Positions 50,269 through 58,815 of a stretch of DNA of 64,000 nucleotides are shown piece by piece. Origin of the DNA: Halorarius halobius (GTDB taxonomy: Archaea > Halobacteriota > Halobacteria > Halobacteriales > Haloarculaceae); the NCBI RefSeq assembly GCF_024298865.1, contig NZ_CP101161.1:765227-829226 (forward strand), in the 5' to 3' direction. Positions within the stretch are counted from its first letter, which is position 1, and each line of letters begins with the position of its first letter. A model generated the notes under the pieces. It ran no database searches, was not told where the DNA came from, and was given only the letters and a program-made list of their open reading frames with translations. The position numbers were made by a program, and so were the translations under genes.

Positions 50269-50380
50269 CTCTCGTCCCGGGGTATCGTTTTACCGGAGAA
50301 CGTTGACACTGCGGATATGCACCCCGCATATCTCGGCCGGCGTCGCGCGCGACCGAGCGTCGTCCATCCCGCGAGGTGAG

Positions 50381-51589
50381 ATGGCGGCCACGAGTCAGGG
50401 GGGTGTGCCGTGGCGCTCGCGAACCGTACAGGTCGTGCTCGCCAGCACCGCGCTCGCGCCGCTGGGCGTGCCGCTCGTCGCGCCCGCGCTCCCGGTCGTT
50501 CGCGACGCCTTCGGCGTGACCGACGCGCGGGCCAGCCTGCTCGTCAGCGCCTACTTCCTCGTGGGAATCGTCGTCTCGCCGTTCATCGGCGTGCTTGCGG
50601 ACCGACTCGGCCGCAAGCGCGTGCTCGTCGGCTCCCTCGCGCTGTTCGGGGTGGCGGGCGGCGCGACGGCGTTCGCCCCCGCGTTCTGGGTCGTCCTCGT
50701 GCTTCGAGCCATCGCGGGGACGGCCGCGGCCGGCATCTTCGTCACCACCGTCACGGTCATCGGCGACGCGTTCGAGGGTGTCCAGCGAAACGCCGTCCTC
50801 GGCGTCAACATCGCCGTCCTGTCGGCCGGCGCGGCGCTGTTCCCCGTCGTCGGGGGAGCGCTCGCCACCGTTTCGTGGAACGTCCCGTTCCTGACGTACC
50901 TGCTGGCGGTGCCGCTGGCGGTTGTCGCCGCCGCCCTGCTGGAGGAACCGACCCGCGAGCGGCCGCCGCGGACCGTCGGCTATCTCCGTGGGGCCGCCCG
51001 TACAGTGGCGACGCCGGCCACGCTGGGGCTGTACGCCGCGGCGTTCCTGACGGAACTCCTGCTGTTCGGCGCGGTGTTGACCACGCTCCCCTTCCTTCTG
51101 CCTGCGGAGTTCGGCCTCGGTCCCGTGGCGGTCGGTCTCGTCATCACCGTCACGGAGGCCGTGGCAGTGGTCGTCGCCTCGCTCAACGGTCGGTTCGCCC
51201 GGCGGATGTCGAACGGCCGCCTCGTCGCGGCAGGGTTCGCCTGTTATGCTGTCGGTCTCGCGGCCGCGTGGCTCGCACCGACGGCCGCGACGGTGGCCGC
51301 AGGGATGGCCGTCGTCGGGGCCGGACTGGGGCTATCGATGCCGTCGGTCGACGCGGAGATGAGCGAGCGCGTCGCCGGCCGGTTCCGGGCCGGCGCGCTC
51401 TCGCTTCGCAACAGCACGACGTTCCTCGGGCGAGCACTCGGGCCGGTGCTGTTCGCCGGCGTGGCGCTGACCACCGGCTACCGACCGTTGCTACTGGCGG
51501 GCGGCGTCGCCGCCGGCGCGGCGGCGCTGGTCGCGTTCGCGGTGACGGGACGGCGACGGATGACGAGCGCGAGCAGGGAGACGTGGTGA
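50381..51589 (+). CDS. major facilitator superfamily transporter
   Basis: A 402-residue, 12-helix transporter. The loop 2-3 motif GVLADRLGRKRVLVGSLALF is the MFS signature A. Helix 4 contains VLRAIAGTAAAGIFVTTVT. Start at the ATG at 50381 (MAATSQGG); the longer frame upstream lacks membrane character. Closest subfamily by length and motif is drug:H+ antiporters, but the substrate is unknown. Confidence 0.9.
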   Translation: MAATSQGGVPWRSRTVQVVLASTALAPLGVPLVAPALPVVRDAFGVTDARASLLVSAYFLVGIVVSPFIGVLADRLGRKRVLVGSLALFGVAGGATAFAPAFWVVLVLRAIAGTAAAGIFVTTVTVIGDAFEGVQRNAVLGVNIAVLSAGAALFPVVGGALATVSWNVPFLTYLLAVPLAVVAAALLEEPTRERPPRTVGYLRGAARTVATPATLGLYAAAFLTELLLFGAVLTTLPFLLPAEFGLGPVAVGLVITVTEAVAVVVASLNGRFARRMSNGRLVAAGFACYAVGLAAAWLAPTAATVAAGMAVVGAGLGLSMPSVDAEMSERVAGRFRAGALSLRNSTTFLGRALGPVLFAGVALTTGYRPLLLAGGVAAGAAALVAFAVTGRRRMTSASRETW

Positions 51590-51591
51590 AG

Positions 51592-51999
51592 CTACTCGTC
51601 GTCCTCGTCCGCGTGGGCGTCGTCAAGCGCGCCGCGGAGTTCCGGAATCGTCGAGGCCAGTTCTGCCGCCTCCTCGTGGGCGTTCTCGATGTCGCCGAGC
51701 AGGTCTTCGAGTTCCTCGATTTCGGCTTCGAGGTCGTCGGCGTCGTCGAACGCGTCGGCGCGCTCGCCCATCACGAACTGCTTTTTCGCCTCGCGGAGGC
51801 TGTCGGCGGCGTCGCCGGTGTCGAGCGCGCCCTTCAGGGCGTTGAGCACGCCCAGCGTGTTGTCCGCGTCGACCGCCCAGATGTCGTCCGACTCGGGCAG
51901 TTCCGCGCGCGCCTCAGCCAGCGCCTCCTCGACCGTCGCGCGCATCTCGTCGGCCGCCTCGCCGAACAGTTCGTCGTCGTCGAACGTCGACTGACTCAT
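51592..51999 (-). CDS. DUF5790 acidic helical protein
   Basis: A 135-residue strongly acidic protein. The sequence DDELFGEAADEMRATVEEAL, then SDDIWAVDADNTLGVLNALK and EAKKQFVMGERADAFDDADD is characteristic of the haloarchaeal DUF5790 family. It is probably a coiled coil from about residue 75 to the end. No function known. The stop is 2 bp from the stop of the MFS gene. Confidence 0.82.
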   Translation of the reverse strand: MSQSTFDDDELFGEAADEMRATVEEALAEARAELPESDDIWAVDADNTLGVLNALKGALDTGDAADSLREAKKQFVMGERADAFDDADDLEAEIEELEDLLGDIENAHEEAAELASTIPELRGALDDAHADEDDE

Positions 52000-52021
52000 A
52001 CCGGCGGGTTCGACTGCCGAC

Positions 52022-52031
52022 ACTATATAAA
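52022..52031 (-). promoter_or_regulatory. strong TATA box before DUF5790 gene
   Basis: TTTATATAGT on the minus strand, 23-32 nt before the ATG at 51999. This is the best match to a haloarchaeal TATA box in the window and supports the ATG at 51999 as the start. Confidence 0.65.
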
Positions 52032-52060
52032 CACGCCCGAAAGTGAAAGTGGAATGCCGC

Positions 52061-53074
52061 TCAGGCGGGCGTCTCGCCGCCGAACTCGGTGTCGCCCTCG
52101 TCGGCGTCGCCGCCGTCGAGCAGGTCGTACGCCGTCGTGTCACCCAGCACCAGCAGCGCGTAGTAGCGGAGGTACGTCACCACCGGGACGCTGACGACGG
52201 CGCCGATGGCCCCCAGCACCAGCAGGACGACGAACACGACCGGGACGAGCAGGAGCAGGACCGGTCCGCCGCCGGCGGCCAGCGCCGCGATGCCGAAGAC
52301 GCCGACGGGGAGAAACAGCACGAGACCGATGACGCCGACGACCGTGGCGACGGCCGTCCCGCCGATGCCGCCGAGCACGACCGACAACAGCAGGTAGACG
52401 CCGAACTCGTCGAGTTGGTCGGTCAGCTCCGGCCAGAGCCGTCGCCAGCCCGCGAGCACGCCACACCGCTCCTCCAGCATGATTGGGACGACGAACACGT
52501 TGGTGAACCCGTGGACGACGGCGGCGACGAGTCCGGCGACGAGAAACACCGGCACCGCAAGCAGGAGGGCGAGCACCCGGATACCGGGGCCCTGGAGCGC
52601 CAGTCCGAGCGCGACGGCCGCGGCGACCAGCGCCGCGACGGCGAGAAACAGCGCGATGCGGAAGCCGAACAGCCGGGTCCCCTGCCAGCGACGTGCCGAG
52701 AACCGCTCCCGGACGACGGCCTCGCCGGTGACCAGCGCCGCCACGAACACGAACTCCATCACGCTCCCGACGTACAGGAACAGCAGGCCGACGAGGACGG
52801 CCAGCACCACGAGGGCGACGAGAACGGCGCCGAGACCGGGGTCAAGCGGGCCGAACCCCTGGAGGAGCCGGTCGAACGACGGGATGCCGCCGCCTCCGCC
52901 ACCGCCGCCTCCCCCACCGCCGCCGTTGAAACTGCTGGAGAAGCCGCCGCCGATGCCGCCGATGAAGAACGCCATCACCGCGAGGCGGACCCACGTCCCG
53001 GCGTCGAACGGGAGCAACAGCGCCTTCGTCGCGTCGAAGGCGTCGTCGAGTCGGTCGACTGCGGAGAGTGACAT
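52061..53074 (-). CDS. multi-pass membrane protein (DUF7544-like) with polyglycine run
   Basis: A 337-residue membrane protein with about six helices, including GAVLVALVVLAVLVGLLFLY and LLLSVVLGGIGGTAVATVVG. It has the N-terminal amphipathic motif LSAVDRLDDAFDATKALLLP shared with haloarchaeal DUF7544 proteins. An uninterrupted run of 13 glycines separates the first helix from PSFDRLLQGFGPL. Conserved segment ERCGVLAGWRRLWPELTDQL lies in a loop. Function unknown. Confidence 0.78.
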   Translation of the reverse strand: MSLSAVDRLDDAFDATKALLLPFDAGTWVRLAVMAFFIGGIGGGFSSSFNGGGGGGGGGGGGGIPSFDRLLQGFGPLDPGLGAVLVALVVLAVLVGLLFLYVGSVMEFVFVAALVTGEAVVRERFSARRWQGTRLFGFRIALFLAVAALVAAAVALGLALQGPGIRVLALLLAVPVFLVAGLVAAVVHGFTNVFVVPIMLEERCGVLAGWRRLWPELTDQLDEFGVYLLLSVVLGGIGGTAVATVVGVIGLVLFLPVGVFGIAALAAGGGPVLLLLVPVVFVVLLVLGAIGAVVSVPVVTYLRYYALLVLGDTTAYDLLDGGDADEGDTEFGGETPA

Positions 53075-53117
53075 AGCCGACCGGTCGACGCCCCGGCTCT
53101 TAACGCTTTCCTGACAC

Positions 53118-53462
53118 CTACCGTTCGACGCTGACGACTCGCATCCGGGGGTAGCCGTCCGCCATCGCCATCTCCGTCCGCACCTCGATACCCTCGTAGT
53201 CGACGGTCATCTCCACCTCCATCAGCGACCCCGTGAGTTCGGTGTACCCCTCGTCGTGGGCGATGGCGTCGCGGACCCGCTCCTCGATGATGTCGACCGA
53301 GACCTCCACACAGTACGGCTGGTTCTCGATGGCCTCCGCCATCGCACGTTCCAGCGAGTCGATAGAGCGGGGCGCGACGGGCGTGCCGGCGAACTGGTGG
53401 TACAGCGAGCCGAACTTGATGCCCGCCTCGAAGCAGGCGACCTGCGGGGCGTCGGGCTCCAT
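53118..53462 (-). CDS. mptD: archaeal dihydroneopterin aldolase, MptD type
   Basis: A 114-residue protein. The signature CFEAGIKFGSLYHQFAGTPV near the N-terminus and QPYCVEVSVDIIEERVRDAI in the middle match the archaeal MptD family. MptD converts dihydroneopterin to 6-hydroxymethyl-dihydropterin and glycolaldehyde in pterin and folate-like cofactor synthesis. The ATG at 53462 is preferred; upstream in-frame sequence lacks protein character. Confidence 0.85.
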   Translation of the reverse strand: MEPDAPQVACFEAGIKFGSLYHQFAGTPVAPRSIDSLERAMAEAIENQPYCVEVSVDIIEERVRDAIAHDEGYTELTGSLMEVEMTVDYEGIEVRTEMAMADGYPRMRVVSVER

Positions 53463-53533
53463 GCCCGGTGGTCGGCCGCCGTGGGGGAAAAGCGAACCGG
53501 ACGTTTCTTGTCCCGTCTGCACCAGCCTCCGGT

Positions 53534-54274
53534 ATGGACGACCCCGTACTGTTGACCGGCGCTGGCGGGCGCGTCGGCGGGGCCATTCTCGACGGGCTCG
53601 ACGACGAGTACGACTGGCGACTCCTCTATCACAACCCCCCACCGGAGGAGCCGGACCATCCGTATCTCGTCGGCGACGTGGTCGAGGAGGACCTGATGGC
53701 GGAGGCCTGCGAGGGCGTCGGCGCGGTCATCCACCTCGCGGGCGACCCCCGCCCGGACGCCCCCTGGGACTCGGTGCTGGAGAACAACATCAACGGCACG
53801 AAGATACTGTACGACGCCGCCGTCGAGGCCGGCGTCGAGACGTTCGTCTACGCCTCCTCGAACCACGCCGTCGGCCACTACGAGACCGACCGCAAACCGG
53901 ACCTCTACCGCGAGGACGACGACTTCCTGCTCGACGGCACGGAGCTTCCGCGGCCGGGGAACTTCTACGGCATCTCGAAGGCCGCCGGCGAGACCATCGG
54001 CCGCTTCTACCACGACGAACACGACATCTCCGTGTGCAACGTCCGCATCGGCAACCTCACCAAAGACCACCCGCCCGTCGACTACGAGCGCGGGCAGGCG
54101 ATGTGGCTCTCCCACCGGGACTGTGCCCAGTTGCATCGGTGTGCGCTCGAAGCCGACTACGAGTACGAAATCGTCTACGGCATCTCCGACAACGACCGCA
54201 AGTACTACTCGCTCGAACGCGCGAAGGAGGTGCTCGGCTACGAGCCACAGGACAACTCCGCCGAGTTCGAGTAG
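53534..54274 (+). CDS. extended SDR sugar dehydrogenase, possibly Azf (NAD-dependent glucose-6-phosphate dehydrogenase)
   Basis: A 246-residue NAD(P)-dependent epimerase/dehydratase-fold protein. TGAGGRVG at residues 8-15 binds the cofactor. VYASSNHAVGHYETDRKPDL carries the catalytic Ser, and Tyr145-x3-Lys149 is in FYGISKAAGE. The SSNHAVG motif occurs in uronate dehydrogenases and in the haloarchaeal Azf, the NAD-dependent glucose-6-phosphate dehydrogenase of the oxidative pentose phosphate pathway. Length fits Azf (about 260). A sugar dehydrogenase is certain, Azf is inference strengthened by the gnd gene in the same window. Its TAG abuts the stop of the convergent exchanger gene. Confidence 0.7.
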   Translation: MDDPVLLTGAGGRVGGAILDGLDDEYDWRLLYHNPPPEEPDHPYLVGDVVEEDLMAEACEGVGAVIHLAGDPRPDAPWDSVLENNINGTKILYDAAVEAGVETFVYASSNHAVGHYETDRKPDLYREDDDFLLDGTELPRPGNFYGISKAAGETIGRFYHDEHDISVCNVRIGNLTKDHPPVDYERGQAMWLSHRDCAQLHRCALEADYEYEIVYGISDNDRKYYSLERAKEVLGYEPQDNSAEFE

Positions 54275-55201
54275 CTACATCAGGTCGAGTCCCCAGCGGA
54301 CGAGGTTCACGACGACACAGACCGCGCCTTCTAGCCGCGAGAGCCCGCCACGGGTCGCGAGCAAGACGACGACCAGCGCCGTCAACCCGACCAGCCACAG
54401 CGTCGTCGGGCCCGCGGCGGGCGTCACCGCGAGCGGGCGGACGACGGCCGCCGCGCCGAGGATGCCCAGCGCGTTGAACACGTTGCTCCCGACGACGTTG
54501 CCCGCCGCGAGTTCGGGCATCCCGCGTCGGGCCGCGACCACCGACGCGGCTATCTCGGGCGTCGAGGTGGCGACGGCGACCACCGTCTCGCCGATGACCC
54601 ACTCCGAGAGGCCGGCCAGCGTCGACAGCGCGACGGCCGACCGGACGAGCAGGTCCGCCCCGCCGACGACCAGCGCCAAGCCCGCGAGCGCCGCAAGGAG
54701 CGTCCGGGGGCGTGCGTCGGCCTCGCCCGACGGTGTCGTCTCCACCGGGCCGCCGGCACGCAGGAGCACGATGAGGTAGCCCGCGAGCAGAGCCACCAGC
54801 AGTAGCCCCTCGACACGCGAGAGCCGCAGGTCCCGGACCACCGCCCACAGCAGTAGCGTCGCGCCCAGCATGACGGGCGCGTCCCGGAGGGCGAGCGTCC
54901 GGGAGGCGCGGACCGACCCGACGACGGCGAGCCCCCCGAGGACGACCCCGAGGTTGAACAGGTTCGACCCGACGACGTTGCCGACGGCGACGTCGCCGGC
55001 ACCGACGAGCGCGGCGTCGACGGAGGTGACGAGTTCGGGCGCGGAGGTGCCGAAGCCGACGACCGTCAGGCCGACGACGAGCTCCGACACCCCGAGCCGG
55101 CGGGCGACGCGGGCGGCGTTGCCGACGAACAGCGTCGCGCCGCCCCACAGCGCGGCGACGCTCCCGACGAGCGCGAGACCGGTGACGGCGACCCCCACCA
55201 T
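54275..55201 (-). CDS. Na+/Ca2+ exchanger (CaxA/YrbG-like)
   Basis: A 308-residue, about 10-helix membrane protein. The two inverted alpha repeats are present as VGFGTSAPELVTS with VGNVVGSNLFNLGVVLGG, and VATSTPEIAASVV with AGNVVGSNVFNALGILGA. They hold the acidic and polar residues that bind Ca2+ and Na+. Expected to extrude Ca2+ in exchange for Na+. The loop between the halves is short (about residues 145-160), unlike eukaryotic NCX. Confidence 0.92.
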   Translation of the reverse strand: MVGVAVTGLALVGSVAALWGGATLFVGNAARVARRLGVSELVVGLTVVGFGTSAPELVTSVDAALVGAGDVAVGNVVGSNLFNLGVVLGGLAVVGSVRASRTLALRDAPVMLGATLLLWAVVRDLRLSRVEGLLLVALLAGYLIVLLRAGGPVETTPSGEADARPRTLLAALAGLALVVGGADLLVRSAVALSTLAGLSEWVIGETVVAVATSTPEIAASVVAARRGMPELAAGNVVGSNVFNALGILGAAAVVRPLAVTPAAGPTTLWLVGLTALVVVLLATRGGLSRLEGAVCVVVNLVRWGLDLM

Positions 55202-55236
55202 CGGTCAGCCGTCGACGGACGGCGTCTCGAACACCG

Positions 55237-55614
55237 TCATGCCCCCAGCCGGTCGCGGCAGTCGGCCGCGAACCCGGGCACCTCGACGGTGGCCGCGGGT
55301 TCGAGCTTCACGACCACCCCCTGCTCGTCGTCGAGGTAGACGTGGATGGCCGTCGCGCGCTCGTGTTCGACGACGAGCGCCCGCGCCGGCCCGAGGTGTG
55401 CGTACACGTCCTCGACGTGGTCCCTGTTGAACACCGCGAGCGACCGGTGGACGACGACGTCGAGCTGCTGTTCGGTCAGCTCCGTCTTCAGGTCGTCGCG
55501 GACGAACCGGACCCGGTGGCTGAACCGCCCGTGGTCGAACGAGGCGACCCACCGGAGCCGGTCGCCGTACGCCTCGCGGAGCCACGCGACGAGCGCGTCG
55601 TAGTCGGGCGCCAT
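55237..55614 (-). CDS. conserved haloarchaeal protein (DUF7522-like)
   Basis: A 125-residue soluble acidic protein. VAWLREAYGDRLRWVASFDH at the N-terminus is followed by VYAHLGPARALVVEHERATA and a C-terminal VEVPGFAADCRDRLG. It resembles haloarchaeal DUF7522 proteins of unknown function. Located 35 bp upstream of the CaxA gene on the same strand and 37 bp downstream of the last Mrp gene. Confidence 0.66.
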   Translation of the reverse strand: MAPDYDALVAWLREAYGDRLRWVASFDHGRFSHRVRFVRDDLKTELTEQQLDVVVHRSLAVFNRDHVEDVYAHLGPARALVVEHERATAIHVYLDDEQGVVVKLEPAATVEVPGFAADCRDRLGA

Positions 55615-55651
55615 ACGTCCACGACAACGGATTCGAGCAAAAACCCGGTGG

Positions 55652-57301
55652 TCACACCAGCAGCACCGCGACGAGGAGGGCGGCCGCGAGCGCGACCAGC
55701 AACACGCCGCGACCCACGGGCGGGTAGTCGCCCGCGAGCCTGCGGTCGGAGACGACCGCGTCGGCCCACCGGACCGCGAGGCGGCCGGCGCGGTCGAGCG
55801 CGGCCGCCCCGGCCGCGACCGCGCGGACGGTAGCGTCCCGGAGCGCCGCGCCGGCAGGGGTGTACAGTGCGTCGAGGTCGGGAACGGGCGTGATCGTCGA
55901 CAGCGGCCGCCGGACGAGCGCGAACGCGACGACGCCGACGCCCAGCGTCACGACCGCCTTCGTCACCTCCGAGACCGTGTACGGCACGAACGTCCCGCCC
56001 CCGCCCGGCAGGAGCGCGAACCCGAGTCCCGGGACGAGACCGAACGCGACGCAAGGGACGGCCAGAATCGCCATCGCCGCCGCCTGGCCTCGGGAGGCGT
56101 CGGCCGGCGACAGCGACCCCTCGCGGAGGAACACGTAGTAGCCGAACTTGGCGAACGAGACGACGGTGCCGACGCCCCCGACGACGAGCACCCACCACAG
56201 CAGGTCGAAGCCGGCCGCCTCGGTCGCCTTCGTCACGAGCCCCTTGCTGACGAAGCCCGCGAACCCCGGGGTGCCCGCGATGGCGAGCGCCGCGACGAGG
56301 TACGCGCCCGCAGTGACGGGCATGGCGCGCCCGAGTCCCCCGAGTTGCTTCAGCCGCTCCTCGCCGGTTCGCACCACGAGGACGCCCGCCACCATGAACA
56401 GGAGGCTCTTGTAGAGGACGTTGTTCACGAGATGCGCGAGGGCGCCGTCGACCGCCAGCGCGGAGGCGACGCCCACGCCCGCGACCATGTACCCCACCTG
56501 CGAGACGATGTGGTAGGTGAGGAGCCGCCGCAGTTCCGTCTGGAGGATGGCCATCGTCACGCCGAACAGCAGCATGCCGCCCCCGAGATACGCCACCGCG
56601 CGACTGCCGCCGGGAGCGACCCGAACCAGCGCGTAGACGCCCACCTTCGTCGTGAACCCGCAGAGCACGACCGAGGTGGCGACGCTCGGCGCGGGGTAGG
56701 CGTCGGGCAACCAGACGTGGAGGCCGAGGAAGCCGACGTTGAGCCCGACGCCGAGCACCGCGAGCAGTCGCGGCAGGCCCGCCGCGATGCCCGACTCGAA
56801 CACGAACGTCCCCGTCGCCGCGTGGTGGGCGACGACGCCCGCTATCAGGAGTGCCCCGCCGAGTTGATGATAGACGGCGTAGCGATACCCCGGGGCGCGG
56901 TCCGCGGCGGTCCGCCACACCAGCACCGTCGCGGCGGCGGCCATCAGCTCCCAGTGGACGACGAGGGTGAGCCAGTCGCCCGACAGCACTGCCCCGAGAC
57001 TGGCACCCACGTAGGCGAACTGGGTCGCCAGTTCCCGCCGGTCCGCACCCGACCCGTGGGCGAACAGCGCGTTCGCCGCGGCGACGAGGCCGAACACGAA
57101 CGCGACCGGCCGCGTGAGGCCGTCGACGGCGACCGGCGCGAGGTCGAACCCCCACAGCGACACCGCGAGCGTTCCCCCGGGGGTGGTCACGGCCCAGGCG
57201 GCGGTCGCCGCCCCCGCGAGGACGCCCGCGGCCGTCCCGACTCGCCGGGGCGCGAGTGCGGCGACCAGCGCCGCGGCGAGGAACGCCAGCGACGCCGGCA
57301 T
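55652..57301 (-). CDS. Mrp operon: third NuoL/M/N-like antiporter subunit, TM7 Lys replaced
   Basis: A 549-residue membrane protein with the proton-translocating antiporter-like fold. The TM5 Glu is present in TLVVHWELMAAAATVLV and the TM8 Lys in NNVLYKSLLFMVAGVL. The TM7 segment reads GLNVGFLGLHVWLPDAY, where related subunits have K and P (G-x-K-x5-P-x-H-x-W). The usual TM7 Lys is therefore Asn and the Pro is Gly. The C-terminal tail has a soluble part and final helix. Start ATG shares bases with the TGA of the upstream subunit gene. It might be a non-pumping or modified subunit. Confidence 0.88.
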   Translation of the reverse strand: MPASLAFLAAALVAALAPRRVGTAAGVLAGAATAAWAVTTPGGTLAVSLWGFDLAPVAVDGLTRPVAFVFGLVAAANALFAHGSGADRRELATQFAYVGASLGAVLSGDWLTLVVHWELMAAAATVLVWRTAADRAPGYRYAVYHQLGGALLIAGVVAHHAATGTFVFESGIAAGLPRLLAVLGVGLNVGFLGLHVWLPDAYPAPSVATSVVLCGFTTKVGVYALVRVAPGGSRAVAYLGGGMLLFGVTMAILQTELRRLLTYHIVSQVGYMVAGVGVASALAVDGALAHLVNNVLYKSLLFMVAGVLVVRTGEERLKQLGGLGRAMPVTAGAYLVAALAIAGTPGFAGFVSKGLVTKATEAAGFDLLWWVLVVGGVGTVVSFAKFGYYVFLREGSLSPADASRGQAAAMAILAVPCVAFGLVPGLGFALLPGGGGTFVPYTVSEVTKAVVTLGVGVVAFALVRRPLSTITPVPDLDALYTPAGAALRDATVRAVAAGAAALDRAGRLAVRWADAVVSDRRLAGDYPPVGRGVLLVALAAALLVAVLLV

Positions 57302-58815
57302 CACGAGCCGAACACCTCCGCGACCGTCGCGTCGGCGAGGTCCCACAGCGGGAGCGCGTCGGGCACCACGCCCAGCACGACGGCGCCGACGGCGACGGCG
57401 AGCACGGGGACCAACAGGGCAGGAGGGGCTTCCCGGAACGGCGACCGGCGCTCCCACACGGCCCCGTCGGCGTCCGATTCTCCGTGGATCGCGCCGCCGT
57501 CGGGGAAGAACGCCGCCGACAGCATCGGCCAGAACAGCAGGAGTTTGAGCGCGCCCGCCGCGAGATAGACGGCCGCGACGGGGAGCCCGGCGGCGGCGAC
57601 GCCCCCGACGACGAGGTGGAACTTGCTGACGAAGCCGGCGACGAGTGGGAACCCCGCGAGGCCGGCGGCCCCGACGGCGAAGGCGGTCATCGTCGCCGGG
57701 AGCCGGCGGGCGATGCCCACGAGCCCGGCCACCTCCGTGACGCCCGTCTCGACGGCGACGACGCCGGCGACGAAGAACAGGGTGATCTTCATCAGCGCGT
57801 GGGCCGGGATGTGCAGGAGCGCGCCGAACGCCGCCCCCGGGCCGGCGAGCGCGAACCCGAGCGCGATGTACGACAGCTGGCTCACCGTCGAGTAGGCGAG
57901 CGCGCGCTTGAGCGTCGTCTGTCGGAGCGCGACCACGCCTGCGAACAGCATCGTGCCGGCGGCCGCGACCGCGAGCGGCGCCGACAGCCCCAACTCGTGC
58001 ATCGCGTCGGGACCGAGGAGGTACATCGTCACCCGGCCGAGGCCGAACGCGCCGCTCTTGACGACGGCGACGGCGTGCAGGAGTCCGGAGACGGGCGTGG
58101 GCGCGACCATCGCCGTCGGGAGCCAGCCGTGGAGCGGGACGACGGCCGTCTTGACGCCGAATCCGACCGCCAGCAGCGCGAACGCGGCGCGGGCCAGCGC
58201 CGGGTCCGCCGCGAGCGCGGCGACGCCGCCCGGGACGAATGCGAGCGTCCCCGCGGCGACGTAGACGACCACCAGTCCCCCGAGGACCGCGACCCCGCCG
58301 GCGAGCGTGTAGCCGAGGTAGACGCGGCCCGCGGCCCGCGCGGCGTCCGTCTCGGCGTGGACCACGAGCGGGTAGGTGGCCAGCGTCAGCAGTTCGTAGC
58401 AGACGAACAGCGTCAGCAGGTTGCCCGCGAACGCGACGCCGAGCGCGCTGGCGACGCTGACGGCGAACGCCGCGAAGTAGCGCGTCTGTGCGTGCTCGTC
58501 GAGGCCGCGGACGTAGCCGACGCTGTAGAGGCTGGTCACCAGCCACAGCGCGCTCGCCAGCAGGGCGAACAGCGCGCCGAACGGGTCGACACGGAGGACG
58601 AACCCGACGCCCGCGGCGAACTCACCGAGGTCGGTGACGTACCGCGTCCCCGCGAGCACGCCGGGGACGAGCGCCGCGACGACGGCGAGCGTCCCGAGCG
58701 CCGCGAGGAACGTCCACGCCTCCCGGAGGTTCGGCCGGCGCTGGCCGGTGGCGAGGATCGGGACGGCGGCGACGGCGGGGAGCGCGACAGCCACGAGCGG
58801 GAGCGACGAGTTCAC
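57301..58815 (-). CDS. Mrp operon: second NuoL/M/N-like antiporter subunit
   Basis: A 504-residue membrane protein starting with GTG (58815), overlapping the upstream subunit's stop by 4 nt. Conserved charged residues are in FVCYELLTLATYPLVV (TM5 Glu), FGVKTAVVPLHGWLPTAMVA (TM7 Lys) and AHALMKITLFFVAGVV (TM8 Lys), and SVGYVRGLDEH precedes TM5. It is MrpA/MrpD-like in sequence but much shorter than MrpA (about 800 residues), because the DUF4040 part is a separate gene. The stop overlaps the next start (TGATG). Confidence 0.9.
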   Translation of the reverse strand: MNSSLPLVAVALPAVAAVPILATGQRRPNLREAWTFLAALGTLAVVAALVPGVLAGTRYVTDLGEFAAGVGFVLRVDPFGALFALLASALWLVTSLYSVGYVRGLDEHAQTRYFAAFAVSVASALGVAFAGNLLTLFVCYELLTLATYPLVVHAETDAARAAGRVYLGYTLAGGVAVLGGLVVVYVAAGTLAFVPGGVAALAADPALARAAFALLAVGFGVKTAVVPLHGWLPTAMVAPTPVSGLLHAVAVVKSGAFGLGRVTMYLLGPDAMHELGLSAPLAVAAAGTMLFAGVVALRQTTLKRALAYSTVSQLSYIALGFALAGPGAAFGALLHIPAHALMKITLFFVAGVVAVETGVTEVAGLVGIARRLPATMTAFAVGAAGLAGFPLVAGFVSKFHLVVGGVAAAGLPVAAVYLAAGALKLLLFWPMLSAAFFPDGGAIHGESDADGAVWERRSPFREAPPALLVPVLAVAVGAVVLGVVPDALPLWDLADATVAEVFGS

